This document shows, piece after piece, positions 27,510 through 36,538 of a DNA stretch of 64,000 nt. Every line of letters starts with the position of its first letter. Positions within the stretch are counted from its first letter, which is position 1. The translations under genes and the position numbers were made by a program. The notes under the pieces are model-generated. The model did no database searches, was not told the DNA's origin, and was given only the letters and a program-made list of their open reading frames with translations. This DNA comes from Autumnicola sp041679265 (GTDB lineage Bacteria; Bacteroidota; Bacteroidia; Flavobacteriales; Flavobacteriaceae). The stretch lies in contig NZ_JBGFSM010000006.1 in assembly GCF_041679265.1 (NCBI RefSeq), forward strand, positions 1 to 64,000, in the 5' to 3' direction.

Positions 27510-28277
27510 TTAATAAGCTTTAAAGCCCCTTAACTGGGGGATAAGATAGTGAGGTATTTTTCTTCCCACCTTAAAGAAGAGAGTAAACAATCCCATAAGA
27601 TTATGTTTTTCAATAATTTCCATGTCTTCCAAAGATTTCTTTTTCTGCAATTTCATCGTGGTGCTTTTACCTCCCAATCTCATTTTCACAATCCATTGAT
27701 TGATATACTTCTTCCTGATATTATCATTTTTAAACCAACGAAGAGACATCTCATAATCTCCTGCGATTTTATAATGTTGATCATATAGCCCGTACTTTTC
27801 ATAAATTTCCCTTCGAACATATATGGTAGGATGTAATGGAATCCAGCCGAACAACAAATAATTCTTTTTGAAAGGATTTGAGGGATAAATACGTTTCACA
27901 TCATGGGTATTCTGTTGATCAACAAAAAGACCCTTTCCATAAAGAAGATCTGCGCCGGAACGATTAAAACTCTCTACCACTTTTTCTATAGTGTCCAGGT
28001 GGTAGAAAAAATCATCGGAATTTAAAATTCCTATTACATCTCCTGTAGACTTCTTTATACCCTTATTTATGGCATCATATAATCCATTGTCTTTTTCTGA
28101 TATATAATAATCAATTTTGTCCAAAAAAGGTTGAATTTTTTGCTGGGTTCCATCTGTAGAACCCCCGTCAATTACAAGATATTCAATATTAGGATACGTT
28201 TGATGTAATACGGATTCAATACAATCTGTAATATAATTTGCATTGTTGAATACTACGGTAATAATTGATACTTTCAT
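27510..28277 (-). CDS. Family 2 glycosyltransferase, WcaE-like
   Basis: A 255-residue GT-A enzyme: MKVSIITVVFNNANYITDCI, LVIDGGSTDGT, and the DxD-like GILNSDDFFYH. After it come LLYGKGLF, HPTIYVRREIYEKYGLYD and IAGDYEMSLRWF, the motif order of colanic-acid type WcaE transferases. ATG 28277 is chosen because the first beta strand begins there; the ORF could extend five codons upstream. It sits between gmd and uxs. The donor sugar is unknown. Confidence 0.88.
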   Translation of the reverse strand: MKVSIITVVFNNANYITDCIESVLHQTYPNIEYLVIDGGSTDGTQQKIQPFLDKIDYYISEKDNGLYDAINKGIKKSTGDVIGILNSDDFFYHLDTIEKVVESFNRSGADLLYGKGLFVDQQNTHDVKRIYPSNPFKKNYLLFGWIPLHPTIYVRREIYEKYGLYDQHYKIAGDYEMSLRWFKNDNIRKKYINQWIVKMRLGGKSTTMKLQKKKSLEDMEIIEKHNLMGLFTLFFKVGRKIPHYLIPQLRGFKAY

Positions 28278-28352
28278 TTTGTTTAGAATCAAGTTTATAC
28301 GTAGTAGGAAGGAGAGGCAGATTTTTGGGCATTATGGGCTGCTTAATTTTAC

Positions 28353-29321
28353 TTATTTTAATATTTGGTCTGGCACTTTTTTATTTCGTTCAAGGAGTGT
28401 ATCAAAATACTTAATAGTTTTGTACAATCCTTCGCGGAGTTCTATTCTGGGTTCCCAGCCATTTAATTCTTTTCTGGCCAGGCTTATATCCGGCTGTCTT
28501 TGTTTAGGATCATCTCTTGGAAGGTCCTTAAAAATTAATTTTGAAGAGGAACCTGTTAATTCCAGTACAATTTCTGCCAGTTCTAACATCGTAAATTCAT
28601 TTTGGTTACCAATATTTACCGGACCGGTGAAATTTGAGGTTGCCATTAGCCTTATCATTCCTTCAACAAGATCGTCTACATATTGAAAACTCCTGGTTTG
28701 TTTTCCATTACCAAATATGGTTATATCTTCTCCTCGAAGGGCCTGAACTATGAAGTTTGAAACCACTCTTCCATCATCAGGATTCATATTTGGACCATAA
28801 GTGTTGAAAATCCGGACAATTTTAACCTCAACATTATTTTGGTGATGATAATCCATAAATAAAGTCTCTGCACACCTTTTCCCTTCATCATAACAGGAAC
28901 GGGGACCAATAGGATTAACATTCCCCCAGTAGCTTTCGGTTTGCGGATGTACTTCAGGGTCACCATAAATTTCACTGGTACTGGCCTGCAGAACCTTTGC
29001 TTTTACTCTCTTGGCAAGCCCCAGCATATTTATAGCTCCCATTACCGAAGTCTTTATAGTTTTAATAGCATTATATTGATAATGTACAGGAGAAGCCGGA
29101 CAGGCGAGATTGTAAATTTCATCCACTTCAATCATAAATGGAATGGTAACATCATGACGAATCAATTCGAAATAAGGATTATCCATTAGCCCGATAATAT
29201 TTTGTTTGCTTCCGGTGAAGTAATTGTCCAGGCATATCACCTCATTCCCCTCATCAAGAAGCCTTTTGCAAAGGTGGGAACCAATAAAGCCCGCACCACC
29301 AGTCACTAAAATTCTTTTCAT
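28353..29321 (-). CDS. uxs: UDP-glucuronate decarboxylase (UDP-xylose synthase)
   Basis: A 322-residue extended SDR enzyme that decarboxylates UDP-glucuronate to UDP-xylose. It has VTGGAGFIGSHL (6-17), the family-specific ACPASPVHYQ and IGPRSCYDEGKRC (Tyr144 and Lys148 catalytic), RIFNTYGPNMNPDDGRVVSN and DDPKQRQPDISLA. ATG 29321 is chosen because MKRILVTGG is the normal N-terminus; the frame is open for 19 more codons upstream. With ugd in the same operon it makes UDP-xylose from UDP-glucose, so the polymer may contain xylose or a derivative. Confidence 0.95.
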   Translation of the reverse strand: MKRILVTGGAGFIGSHLCKRLLDEGNEVICLDNYFTGSKQNIIGLMDNPYFELIRHDVTIPFMIEVDEIYNLACPASPVHYQYNAIKTIKTSVMGAINMLGLAKRVKAKVLQASTSEIYGDPEVHPQTESYWGNVNPIGPRSCYDEGKRCAETLFMDYHHQNNVEVKIVRIFNTYGPNMNPDDGRVVSNFIVQALRGEDITIFGNGKQTRSFQYVDDLVEGMIRLMATSNFTGPVNIGNQNEFTMLELAEIVLELTGSSSKLIFKDLPRDDPKQRQPDISLARKELNGWEPRIELREGLYKTIKYFDTLLERNKKVPDQILK

Positions 29322-29385
29322 TTTATAGTTTGGTAAGAAATTTATTATTAGATAACATAAATTAGAATAGACATCCAAACAATGA

Positions 29386-30387
29386 TTACCTGATAAGATC
29401 AGGATAATATTGTTCCAGGTAGGTATAAACCTCTTTTACATCCTGGGAAGCAGATTTGGAAACAACAAGATTGGCGTCTTGTGTAGAAATTAGAATACAA
29501 TTATTTAATCCCACAAAAAAAGTGGGTTTCACATCTCCAATTTGCATGTTTTGGTTGGCATCCATAGCATAACCCTTTGCTCTAAAATATTCATAAACGG
29601 CTTCAAAAGATCCCATGTCACTCCACATAAAATTTGAAGGAATTACCTTTATGCGATCGCTCTTTTCCATTACCGCATAATCTACACTAATAGAAGGAAT
29701 TTCCATTGATGCTTCAAAATCCAAAACTCCATTAGTACCAGTACTCCAGGCATTGAAGGATCTTGTATAAACTTCAGGTGCATATTTTTTTAATTCTGCC
29801 AAAAAAACTCCGGCTTTAAAGCAAAACATTCCGCTATTCCAAAGAAAATTTCCAGATGCGATATAATCCAGTGCATCTTGCTTTTTGGGCTTCTCCCTAA
29901 AAGAAATTACGTTATTCCCATCAAATTCTATATAACCATAACCCGTTTCGGCAACAAGAGGCTTTATACCAAACGTGACCAGAAAATCTTCTTCCGCCAG
30001 TTTAACGGCTTGATTTACTGCGGTAGTATACGCCTCCCCCTCTTCTATAATATGATCTGCAGGAGTTACCAGCAAAATATCATGAGGCTTTGCGGCAAAT
30101 GCTGCAAAAGCGATTGCAGGAGCAGTATTTCTTGGTGTGGCTTCCACTATATTTATAAAATCCTCACAATTGGTTTTAGCTAAAATTTTTTCTGAAAGCC
30201 CCCTGTTGCCACTATTGCCTACTACAATAAGTTCATGGCATAAACTGCGATTTCTTTCCAAAGCAAGTTCAAACAACGATTTTTCAGAAAAGATTTCCAA
30301 ATATTGTTTGGGTTTTGACTGCCTGGAAAGAGGCCAAAGCCTACTCCCCACTCCCCCTGTTAATATTACGTGTGAAATATTTGTCAT
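29386..30387 (-). CDS. manC: Mannose-1-phosphate guanylyltransferase
   Basis: A 333-residue nucleotidyltransferase making GDP-mannose from GTP and mannose-1-phosphate. The signature GGVGSRLWPLSR..KPKQ occupies 11-28, followed by TPADHII (109-115), the pyrophosphorylase FREKP (163-167) and NFLWNSGMF (180-188). It has only the catalytic part and lacks the C-terminal mannose-6-phosphate isomerase domain of two-domain ManC proteins; no manA or manB is in the window. It feeds gmd and possibly mannosyltransferases of the cluster. Confidence 0.94.
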   Translation of the reverse strand: MTNISHVILTGGVGSRLWPLSRQSKPKQYLEIFSEKSLFELALERNRSLCHELIVVGNSGNRGLSEKILAKTNCEDFINIVEATPRNTAPAIAFAAFAAKPHDILLVTPADHIIEEGEAYTTAVNQAVKLAEEDFLVTFGIKPLVAETGYGYIEFDGNNVISFREKPKKQDALDYIASGNFLWNSGMFCFKAGVFLAELKKYAPEVYTRSFNAWSTGTNGVLDFEASMEIPSISVDYAVMEKSDRIKVIPSNFMWSDMGSFEAVYEYFRAKGYAMDANQNMQIGDVKPTFFVGLNNCILISTQDANLVVSKSASQDVKEVYTYLEQYYPDLIR

Positions 30388-30461
30388 AAAAAGAAATGTT
30401 TTTGCTTAATCCCCCAGGATATAAAGAACTGTACTCTGCCTTTTTAAGATCGTGTGTACTT

Positions 30462-31901
30462 TTAACTCGCCAGTGCAGTGCTGTCTGCAAGAACTTTTAA
30501 TTCAGTAGGTTTCCCAATGCTCTTTATGATGAAGCCAATCTTCATCATTTTCTGAATATCCAGTAAATCACGACCATCAAATATAAAAGCTGGTTTTAAC
30601 ATATTGTCATATATTTTTTCCCAGTCATAAGTCGCAAATTCTTCCCATTCTGTAAGAACGGCAATAGCATGAGCATCTTTACAAGCCTCATATGGATCAG
30701 AATAAACTTGACTGTTTTTACGATTTGCTTCCTTGCTTCTGGTTCCCAAATAATTTAAATCGCTGTAAATTTGAGCCTCTTCAACTTTGGGATCATAAAC
30801 AGCAACTTCAGCTTCCTCGTTTAGCAGGTGATCAGCAACATAAATGGCTGCAGATTCACGGGTATCGTTGGTATCCTTTTTAAAAGCCCAGCCTAAAACT
30901 GCGATTTTCTTTCCTGAAACTGTATTAAAGAGGGTTTTGATAATATTATCAGCAAATCTTCTTTTTTGATGATCGTTCATAATAATCACCTGTTCCCAAT
31001 AGTCGGCTACTTCATTTAGTCCGAAGGATTTCGCTATATAAACAAGGTTCAAAATATCCTTTTGAAAGCAGGAGCCTCCAAATCCAACTGAAGATTTGAG
31101 AAATTTTGATCCTATTCTGGAGTCCATTCCCAATGCCTTGGCCACTTCATTTACATCTGCCCCCGTTTTTTCACATAGTTGAGACATCGCATTTATACTT
31201 GATACCCGTTGTGCCAGAAAAGCATTGGCTGTTAATTTGGAAAGTTCAGAAGACCATACATTGGTAGTTAAAATATGATTATCTGGAACCCAGCGCCTGT
31301 AGACATCACACAATGCTTTCACGGCTTGGCGTCCTTCCTCTGTATCTATATCTCCACCAACTAAAACCCGGTCCGGATTGAGAAGATCTTTAACCGCTGT
31401 TCCTTCTGCAAGGAATTCCGGATTAGAAAGGATTTGATATTTCACACCGTTTCCTGTATTGTACAAAATATCCTTAAGAGCCGCTGCAGTGCGAACCGGA
31501 AGAGTGGACTTTTCAATAATTATTTTATCATTTTTAGCTACCGAAGCGATTTGCCTTGCACACAATTCTATCCACTTTAGATCTGCTGCCATTCCTTTTC
31601 CTATGCCATAAGTCTTTGTAGGCGTATTTACAGAAATAAATATCATTTCTGCTTTATCTATAGCGGCATCTACATCCGTTGAAAAAAACAGGTTCCTTCC
31701 CCTGGCTTCAGAAACAATTTGTGCTAAGCCTGGTTCATAAATAGGAATATTGTTCACATTATCATCATTCCAGGCAGCGATTCGCTTCTCGTTGATATCT
31801 ACAACAGTAACCTTAATATCAGGACATTTTTGAGCTATAACAGCCATAGTTGGTCCACCTACATAACCAGCTCCTATACAGCAAATATTTTTGATTTCCA
31901 T
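30462..31901 (-). CDS. ugd: UDP-glucose 6-dehydrogenase, eukaryotic-like class
   Basis: A 479-residue enzyme oxidising UDP-glucose twice to UDP-glucuronate with NAD. It has CCIGAGYVGGPTMAVIA at the start, STLPVRTA, SNPEFLAEG, SSELSKLTANAFLAQR (Lys222), and the catalytic Cys278 in GFGGSCFQKD. Length and residue spacing match the animal/plant UGDH class (human Cys276, Lys220) and not the shorter 390-residue bacterial Ugd. It is the first gene of the cluster after the long upstream region and supplies uxs. Confidence 0.95.
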   Translation of the reverse strand: MEIKNICCIGAGYVGGPTMAVIAQKCPDIKVTVVDINEKRIAAWNDDNVNNIPIYEPGLAQIVSEARGRNLFFSTDVDAAIDKAEMIFISVNTPTKTYGIGKGMAADLKWIELCARQIASVAKNDKIIIEKSTLPVRTAAALKDILYNTGNGVKYQILSNPEFLAEGTAVKDLLNPDRVLVGGDIDTEEGRQAVKALCDVYRRWVPDNHILTTNVWSSELSKLTANAFLAQRVSSINAMSQLCEKTGADVNEVAKALGMDSRIGSKFLKSSVGFGGSCFQKDILNLVYIAKSFGLNEVADYWEQVIIMNDHQKRRFADNIIKTLFNTVSGKKIAVLGWAFKKDTNDTRESAAIYVADHLLNEEAEVAVYDPKVEEAQIYSDLNYLGTRSKEANRKNSQVYSDPYEACKDAHAIAVLTEWEEFATYDWEKIYDNMLKPAFIFDGRDLLDIQKMMKIGFIIKSIGKPTELKVLADSTALAS

Positions 31902-32629
31902 AATTTACGCTTTAAAATTTTTAAATGATTTCTTCTGGGAATTTCACGGCTTCGCCGCAGTAAGCCACATGGTGAACTTACTAATTATACAAAAGTTATC
32001 GGGGGGCAAATTATCCGACCATTGGGGAACTTTGGCTGGTTAAATTTCTATAAATTAAAAGTATAATTTTTTTTGAATCATCATTTATATGGTTCATCTA
32101 CTTCAAAAATAGCTATTGAATATTCAGAATTATTTTTAACATTATCGATTTTAAATTGATAATATTTCAATTAAATCCAATTTTATATGATAATAATACT
32201 TTAAAAAGAATCTCTTCCACTCAAAATAGAGAAAATATTAAAACCTCCGTTTAAGTTAAATTAATGTTAAAATCAAGGTTATAAAAATATGTTAAAATTT
32301 TAGTCGATAAAATGTTCAGTTATTCCTGTCAGCAACATAAAATCTCTAAGTAGGGATGGTTGAAAATTTAAGAAAATAGAGCTTTTGGGGGTTGAAAAGT
32401 CAAATTACCTAGAAAGAAAAGAAAAAGTAGTGCATAATTGCCACTATATGACCTCAGTCAAAATTCGGAACTTTAAAAGTTTAAAACCAGAAAAACACTG
32501 AAAACGTTTACATCAAGTGAAATAAGAAAAACCTTTGATTCAGAATTATAGAAACATTGGGTAAGAATTAAAATACCCTTTAGAGGGGAACAAGCGAACG
32601 AAGATTAGCCACCTGCGTTCTTAGGGTAA
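31902..32629. other. 728-bp AT-rich region upstream of the polysaccharide operon
   Basis: No credible coding sequence was found on either strand. It must hold the promoter and 5' leader of the ugd-led operon. On the minus strand, TATTTTTG (32111-32104) fits the TAnnTTTG -7 consensus, but no TTTG lies at the right distance, so no promoter is called. The part next to ugd contains overlapping inverted repeats (listed separately). The part near 32600 is the 3' flank of the barrel gene, with no clear terminator. Confidence 0.6.
31943..31976 (-). promoter_or_regulatory. Inverted repeats in the operon 5' leader
   Basis: TTCACGGCTT (31943-31952) pairs with AAGCC (31962-31966) and GTGAA (31972-31976) across a 5-nt bulge. 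A shorter hairpin CGGC-TTC-GCCG (31947-31957) uses the same GGC and cannot form at the same time. They end about 40 bp before the ugd start. A regulatory role is inference. Confidence 0.35.
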
Positions 32630-33313
32630 TTAAAAATAACAACCCCTACCACTTCTCCTTCCTCCACTAGCTTTACTGTCAAAGAGTTTAAAACTAAGGC
32701 TGAGCAATATCTGATTGAGGCGGGAATCGCTGAAGTTAGCCCTATTTACTCCGTATTGACTATTGATAATATCCACATCCTGTTCTTCCTCTGAAGAAAG
32801 CGTCCTGTCATACCGCAGATCTAATTCAAACCTTCCAAATCCAGCTTTTACACCCAGGTGCGCCGATAATGGAGTGTTCTGTGCAACAACTTCAGAATTG
32901 TTTAATTCATTCCCTTCAAGTGTGGAATTGATAATGTTAGTATATGCAGGGCCGGCATAAATATCTACTGGACCAAATATGTTATACCCCACCAAAAGCG
33001 GAATGCTTAATTTATCTACGGCATAAACAGAAGGGCGTGTAGGAAAATCAAATTCAGTTTCAATGGTGTTATACATAGCTTCCGGACGGACGAGAAATTT
33101 TCCGAACCTTAACTCAAAAAATACGCCTCCGTGAAAACCTATTTTTGAATTAGCCTGAAAGGTATCTCCATTAAACCCACCGTTAGGAATTCCTGTTAAT
33201 TCACCTCCCATGGCACGATTAATACCACCTTTTAATCCAAAACTATATTCCTGTGCATGCACAGAGGCTAAAGATGAAAACAAAAACAAAAGAGATAACA
33301 GACACTTGTTCAT
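32630..33313 (-). CDS. Outer-membrane beta-barrel protein
   Basis: A 227-residue protein with a signal peptide (MNKCLLSLLFLFSSLASVHA, then QEYSFGLKGG). Alternating amphipathic strands (GFHGGVFFELRFGKFLVRPEAMYN, split by turns; IPLLVGYNIFGPVDIYAGPAY) match the porin-family / PorT-like 8-strand barrel domain common in Bacteroidota. The strand LNQILLSLSFKLF near the end is followed by a Gly/Arg/Ser-rich tail (SGGRRSGRGCYF), an unusual ending for a barrel. It is a separate transcription unit from its neighbours. Function unknown. Confidence 0.8.
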   Translation of the reverse strand: MNKCLLSLLFLFSSLASVHAQEYSFGLKGGINRAMGGELTGIPNGGFNGDTFQANSKIGFHGGVFFELRFGKFLVRPEAMYNTIETEFDFPTRPSVYAVDKLSIPLLVGYNIFGPVDIYAGPAYTNIINSTLEGNELNNSEVVAQNTPLSAHLGVKAGFGRFELDLRYDRTLSSEEEQDVDIINSQYGVNRANFSDSRLNQILLSLSFKLFDSKASGGRRSGRGCYF

Positions 33314-33423
33314 AACGTAGGTTTAGTAGGTAAAATCTTCGCGGGTAAATATATCAATTATCTAAAATAAATTTGATCTCTCCCACTTTATTTTTAACGT
33401 AAAAATTCTTTTAAAAGTATATT

Positions 33424-33463
33424 AATAGAAAATGCCTCCAGCAGCATGGAGCTATTGGAGGCA
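33424..33463 (-). terminator. Terminator of the S8 peptidase gene
   Basis: TGCCTCCA (33433-33440) and TGGAGGCA (33456-33463) form an 8-bp stem with a 15-nt loop. On the minus strand the stem is followed by TTTTCTATT. It lies 33 bp after the stop codon. Confidence 0.65.
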
Positions 33464-33495
33464 CTTTATCACTCGGTTTTTCCAGATCAAAATAT

Positions 33496-34740
33496 CTAAT
33501 GTACAATAGCCGGGTCTGGATTACCATCTGGATCTCCAATTACATTACCCTGTGTTGAAGCATTGCCCAAAAGTAAAACTCCTGCTGCATGTGGTGAAGC
33601 CATAGAGGTACCACTAATAGTGTTATATCCACCATCTTTCCATGTGGATTTTACAGCTACACCTGGTGCAGCATAATCTACAGGAGGATTGGAGTAATTT
33701 GAAAAATATGCCCATTCATCATTAGAATCCATTGCTGAAATTGTATAGATATTGATACCATTTGCACGAGCCGGAGAATGGTTATTGGCATCATCACTTT
33801 CATTTCCTGCCGCAAGGGTAAACTTTATACCTGCTTTACCGGCAGCAACAACTGCATCGTCCAATGCCTGAGAAACCGGCCCTCCAAGGCTCATGTTTGC
33901 CACATCACCAGATTTTCCCTTTGCAGCTACAAAATCTACTCCTGCAATAACGCCGGAGTAAGATCCGCTACCACGACTATCTAGAACCTTTACTGGAATT
34001 ACTGTGGCCCCGGGAGCTATTCCTACTACTCCTATATTATTATTCAGGGCTGCAATAGTCCCGGCAACATGAGTACCATGCCCGTTTCCATCGTCCAGGG
34101 ATCTGCCATCCCGGCCTGAGGTAAAAGCATTGAATCCACGTGAAGCATCAACTTTAAGATCTGGATGGTCAAGGTCTATCCCGCTGTCTATGATCCATGC
34201 CACTCCGGTACCACTATAGGAAGTTACTCCATTTACACGTAAAACTCCATAAGGAGTTTCCTGGCCTCCCGTACTACCACCGTCTCCTGGATTTGAATCA
34301 CAGGGAACTCCGTTTGGAGTACCACAGGGAGGAGCAAGGGCAATAACTTTGTCCTCCTCGATAAAAGCTATTTCCTTCTTGCCTTTTAATTTCTCTACAT
34401 CTTCAAGGGACAACTTAAGTGTTACTCCATTTAATGCTTTACTATAGACATTAATGACTTCAGCATCGGCTACACTCGCAGCTTTTAACAATTGCCGGGC
34501 TTTGCTTGCAACGGCTTCCTGGGCTTTTGAATAACTATCAGGAAATTTAGAGCTTGCATCTCCTGTTACCGCAGTATTAAAAACCACAATGTACTGGCCT
34601 TCAATAATATTTGAAGATGATGGCTGAGTAGCCATTGGCAACATTTCTTCTTCCTGAAATTCTTTTGTATCCTGAGAACAGGAGCACAAGATGCCTGCAG
34701 CAATCACAGTTACTGCCAAAGGCTTAAATTTGTTTAGCAT
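33496..34740 (-). CDS. Subtilisin-like serine peptidase lipoprotein (S8) with I9 prodomain
   Basis: A 414-residue preproprotease. The lipoprotein signal ends at lipobox ILCSC (Cys19 or 21). Residues ~47-135 are an inhibitor-I9 type prodomain (IIEGQYIVVFN, GVTLKLSLEDVEKLKGKKEIAFIEEDKV split over two strands). The catalytic triad is complete: Asp185 (AWIIDSGIDLDHPDL), His221 (GNGHGTHVAGT), Ser379 (ISGTSMASPHAAG), with oxyanion Asn313 (AAGNESD). Two Cys in PPCGTPNGVPCDSN precede a Gly/Ser linker. It is close to the proteinase-K subgroup. As a lipoprotein it may act at the cell surface or in the periplasm; substrate unknown. Confidence 0.93.
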   Translation of the reverse strand: MLNKFKPLAVTVIAAGILCSCSQDTKEFQEEEMLPMATQPSSSNIIEGQYIVVFNTAVTGDASSKFPDSYSKAQEAVASKARQLLKAASVADAEVINVYSKALNGVTLKLSLEDVEKLKGKKEIAFIEEDKVIALAPPCGTPNGVPCDSNPGDGGSTGGQETPYGVLRVNGVTSYSGTGVAWIIDSGIDLDHPDLKVDASRGFNAFTSGRDGRSLDDGNGHGTHVAGTIAALNNNIGVVGIAPGATVIPVKVLDSRGSGSYSGVIAGVDFVAAKGKSGDVANMSLGGPVSQALDDAVVAAGKAGIKFTLAAGNESDDANNHSPARANGINIYTISAMDSNDEWAYFSNYSNPPVDYAAPGVAVKSTWKDGGYNTISGTSMASPHAAGVLLLGNASTQGNVIGDPDGNPDPAIVH

Positions 34741-34864
34741 AGTTAAAATTTTAGTTAAATAAGTGGTTTAATATATGCTAAACCTAACTAAAATTCTATG
34801 AAGTGCAAATATTTAAGATGAAATACATCTAAACCATCAAAAATAATTTAAAAAAGAACAATAT

Positions 34865-35182
34865 TTAATCATCCCCTTCCACTTCACCATGCCAGTTCAT
34901 AAATCCTCCCTGGAGGTTATAAGTGTTGGCATATCCCATTTGATCTAAAATAGTACATGCCTGAGCACTTCGCTTTCCAGAACGGCAATAGATGTAGTAA
35001 TTTTTATTTTTATCAAGTTTCTCAACTTCCTCTACAAACTCCTGTCCTTTATATATATCTATTATTTTGGCGCCGGGAATATAACCCTCTTCTACTTCTT
35101 CATCTGTCCTAACATCCAGGATTACGGCATTTTTATCCTCCTTTAATTGCTCGCTCCACTCTTCTTGTGAAAGTTCTTTCAT
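34865..35182 (-). CDS. Single-domain rhodanese-like protein
   Basis: A 105-residue protein, one rhodanese domain: AVILDVRTDEEVEEGYIPGA (22-41), then the active-site loop YIYCRSGKRSAQA with the catalytic Cys, and GGFMNWHGEV at the end. It is expected to move sulfane sulfur in the cytoplasm, though many single-domain forms serve as sulfur carriers or sensors. ATG 35182 is chosen because the conserved domain starts there and the region upstream is leader-like. It stands alone, divergent from the marR gene. Confidence 0.9.
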   Translation of the reverse strand: MKELSQEEWSEQLKEDKNAVILDVRTDEEVEEGYIPGAKIIDIYKGQEFVEEVEKLDKNKNYYIYCRSGKRSAQACTILDQMGYANTYNLQGGFMNWHGEVEGDD

Positions 35183-35307
35183 AACTATGATTATATTAGA
35201 TTTTAAAAATACTAAAGATACCTGAAACACTTATAGAACACAACCTATACTCTTGAATAAGAAATAATATTTAACATTTAGTTAATATAATACTTCATAA
35301 TAAAACT

Positions 35308-35326
35308 TATATTTGTACATACAAAT
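35308..35326 (+). promoter_or_regulatory. marR promoter -7 element with overlapping palindromic operator
   Basis: TATATTTG (35308-35315) matches the Bacteroidota -7 consensus TAnnTTTG. It overlaps ATTTGTA-CA-TACAAAT (35311-35326), a perfect 7-bp inverted repeat of the size bound by MarR dimers. Its core TTGTACATACAA recurs with one change before the next gene (35810-35821), so autoregulation is likely. Confidence 0.65.
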
Positions 35327-35337
35327 GTTGTATTAAC

Positions 35338-35790
35338 ATGAATGTAGAAAAAATTTTAAAAACCAATAAGCCGCTTCCCATAAAAAAGAAGCTTATCATT
35401 AATATGATGCTGGCCACAAATGCAGCCAACACTTTAATGGCAGATGCCCTTAAGCCATTCGACATTTCTATTCAACAATTCAATGTTCTTCGAATCCTTC
35501 GCGGGCAACAGGGGAAACCGGCAAATCTCAATACCATTCAGGATAGAATGGTGAATAAGATGAGCAATACAACTCGATTGGTAGATAAATTACTGGATAA
35601 AAAACTTTTAGACCGATGCATTTGTGAAGAAAACAGAAGAAAAGTTGAAATTGTGATCACTTCTAAAGGCCTTGACCTTCTAAAAGAACTCGATCCAATT
35701 GTGGAAAATACTGAGAATAAAATAACCACAAATCTTAACGAAAAAGAAATAGAGCAGCTAAACCAATTGCTCGAAAAAATGAGAAACTAA
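35338..35790 (+). CDS. MarR family transcriptional regulator
   Basis: A 150-residue winged-helix regulator. The region around residues 45-75 (ISIQQFNVLRILRGQ and ANLNTIQDRM) is helix-turn-helix, and 75-105 is the recognition helix and wing (NKMSNTTRLVDKLLDKKLLDR, in two parts; ENRRKVEIVITSKGLDLL). Cys-containing segment RCICEEN near residue 98 could sense oxidants or electrophiles, as in OhrR/MhqR-type proteins, but this is speculative. It probably represses itself and the downstream nitroreductase through the two palindromes. The YceI gene follows on the same strand. Confidence 0.92.
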   Translation: MNVEKILKTNKPLPIKKKLIINMMLATNAANTLMADALKPFDISIQQFNVLRILRGQQGKPANLNTIQDRMVNKMSNTTRLVDKLLDKKLLDRCICEENRRKVEIVITSKGLDLLKELDPIVENTENKITTNLNEKEIEQLNQLLEKMRN

Positions 35791-35809
35791 AAAAATTTTA
35801 AATCAACAC

Positions 35810-35821
35810 TTGTATATACAA
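35810..35821 (+). promoter_or_regulatory. Second palindrome matching the marR operator
   Basis: TTGTATATACAA is a perfect 12-bp palindrome 5 bp before the nitroreductase start. It differs from the core in front of marR (TTGTACATACAA) by one base. It is most simply read as a second binding site for the MarR-type protein. Confidence 0.6.
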
Positions 35822-35826
35822 TTATT

Positions 35827-36459
35827 ATGGATACATATATCAATAACTTAGAATGGAGATATGCTACCAAAAAATTTGATAGCACTAAAAAGATTTCTTC
35901 AGAAGATCTGGAAAAACTGCTGAAAAGCATTCAACTTTCCGCTTCATCTTACGGTATGCAGCCTTATGAAGTACTAATAATAAAAGATCCGGAAGTGAGA
36001 AAAAAACTTCAGCCCGAGGCATTCAATCAATCTCAGATTACTGAAGCCTCTCATTTAATAGTTTTCGCAAATCTTACTTCTATTTCTGAAGAACATGTAG
36101 ATGCCTATCTGGACAACATCAGCAAAATAAGGGAGATTCAGGTAGAAAAACTGAACGGCTTTAAAGATATGCTGGCAAATACTGTACTTCAACAGTCTAA
36201 GGAAGAGCAAAGTGCCTGGGCAGAGAAACAGACCTATATCGCTCTTGGAAACCTGCTTTCTGCAGCGGCAAATTATAAAATTGACGTTTGCCCCATGGAA
36301 GGTTTTGACGCCGGGAAATTTGATGAAATTCTTGGCCTTAAAGAGAAAGGCCTTTCTACTGCAGTAATCGCAGCTATAGGTTACAGAAGCGAGGAAGATG
36401 TTGCACAACACGCCAAGAAAGTGAGGAAACAAAAAGAAGAATTATTTCAGCATATATAA
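35827..36459 (+). CDS. NAD(P)H-dependent nitroreductase-family oxidoreductase
   Basis: A 210-residue flavoprotein of the NfsB/FMN-dependent nitroreductase family. It has NLEWRYATKKFDSTKKIS at the start (the FMN-contacting RYATK-type motif), LSASSYGMQPYEVLII (Ser-Ser/Gly-x-Gln-Pro substrate and flavin loop), AWAEKQTYIALGNLLSAAA and DVCPMEGFDAGKFDEIL, all in the usual order. Length is normal. It lies 36 bp behind marR with the operator-like palindrome directly upstream. Such marR-oxidoreductase pairs usually respond to quinones or nitro compounds; that role is inferred. Confidence 0.92.
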   Translation: MDTYINNLEWRYATKKFDSTKKISSEDLEKLLKSIQLSASSYGMQPYEVLIIKDPEVRKKLQPEAFNQSQITEASHLIVFANLTSISEEHVDAYLDNISKIREIQVEKLNGFKDMLANTVLQQSKEEQSAWAEKQTYIALGNLLSAAANYKIDVCPMEGFDAGKFDEILGLKEKGLSTAVIAAIGYRSEEDVAQHAKKVRKQKEELFQHI

Positions 36460-36538
36460 GTAATTCCAAAAAATTGCTATGAAAAGGAATTATATCATGC
36501 AATCAATCTAAAAACATTCATTTAAAATTAATATTATC

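Noticed and set aside
32104..32111. TATTTTTG on the minus strand as the capsule operon promoter
   Set aside because: No TTTG at the right distance, and such 8-mers are expected by chance in AT-rich DNA of this length.
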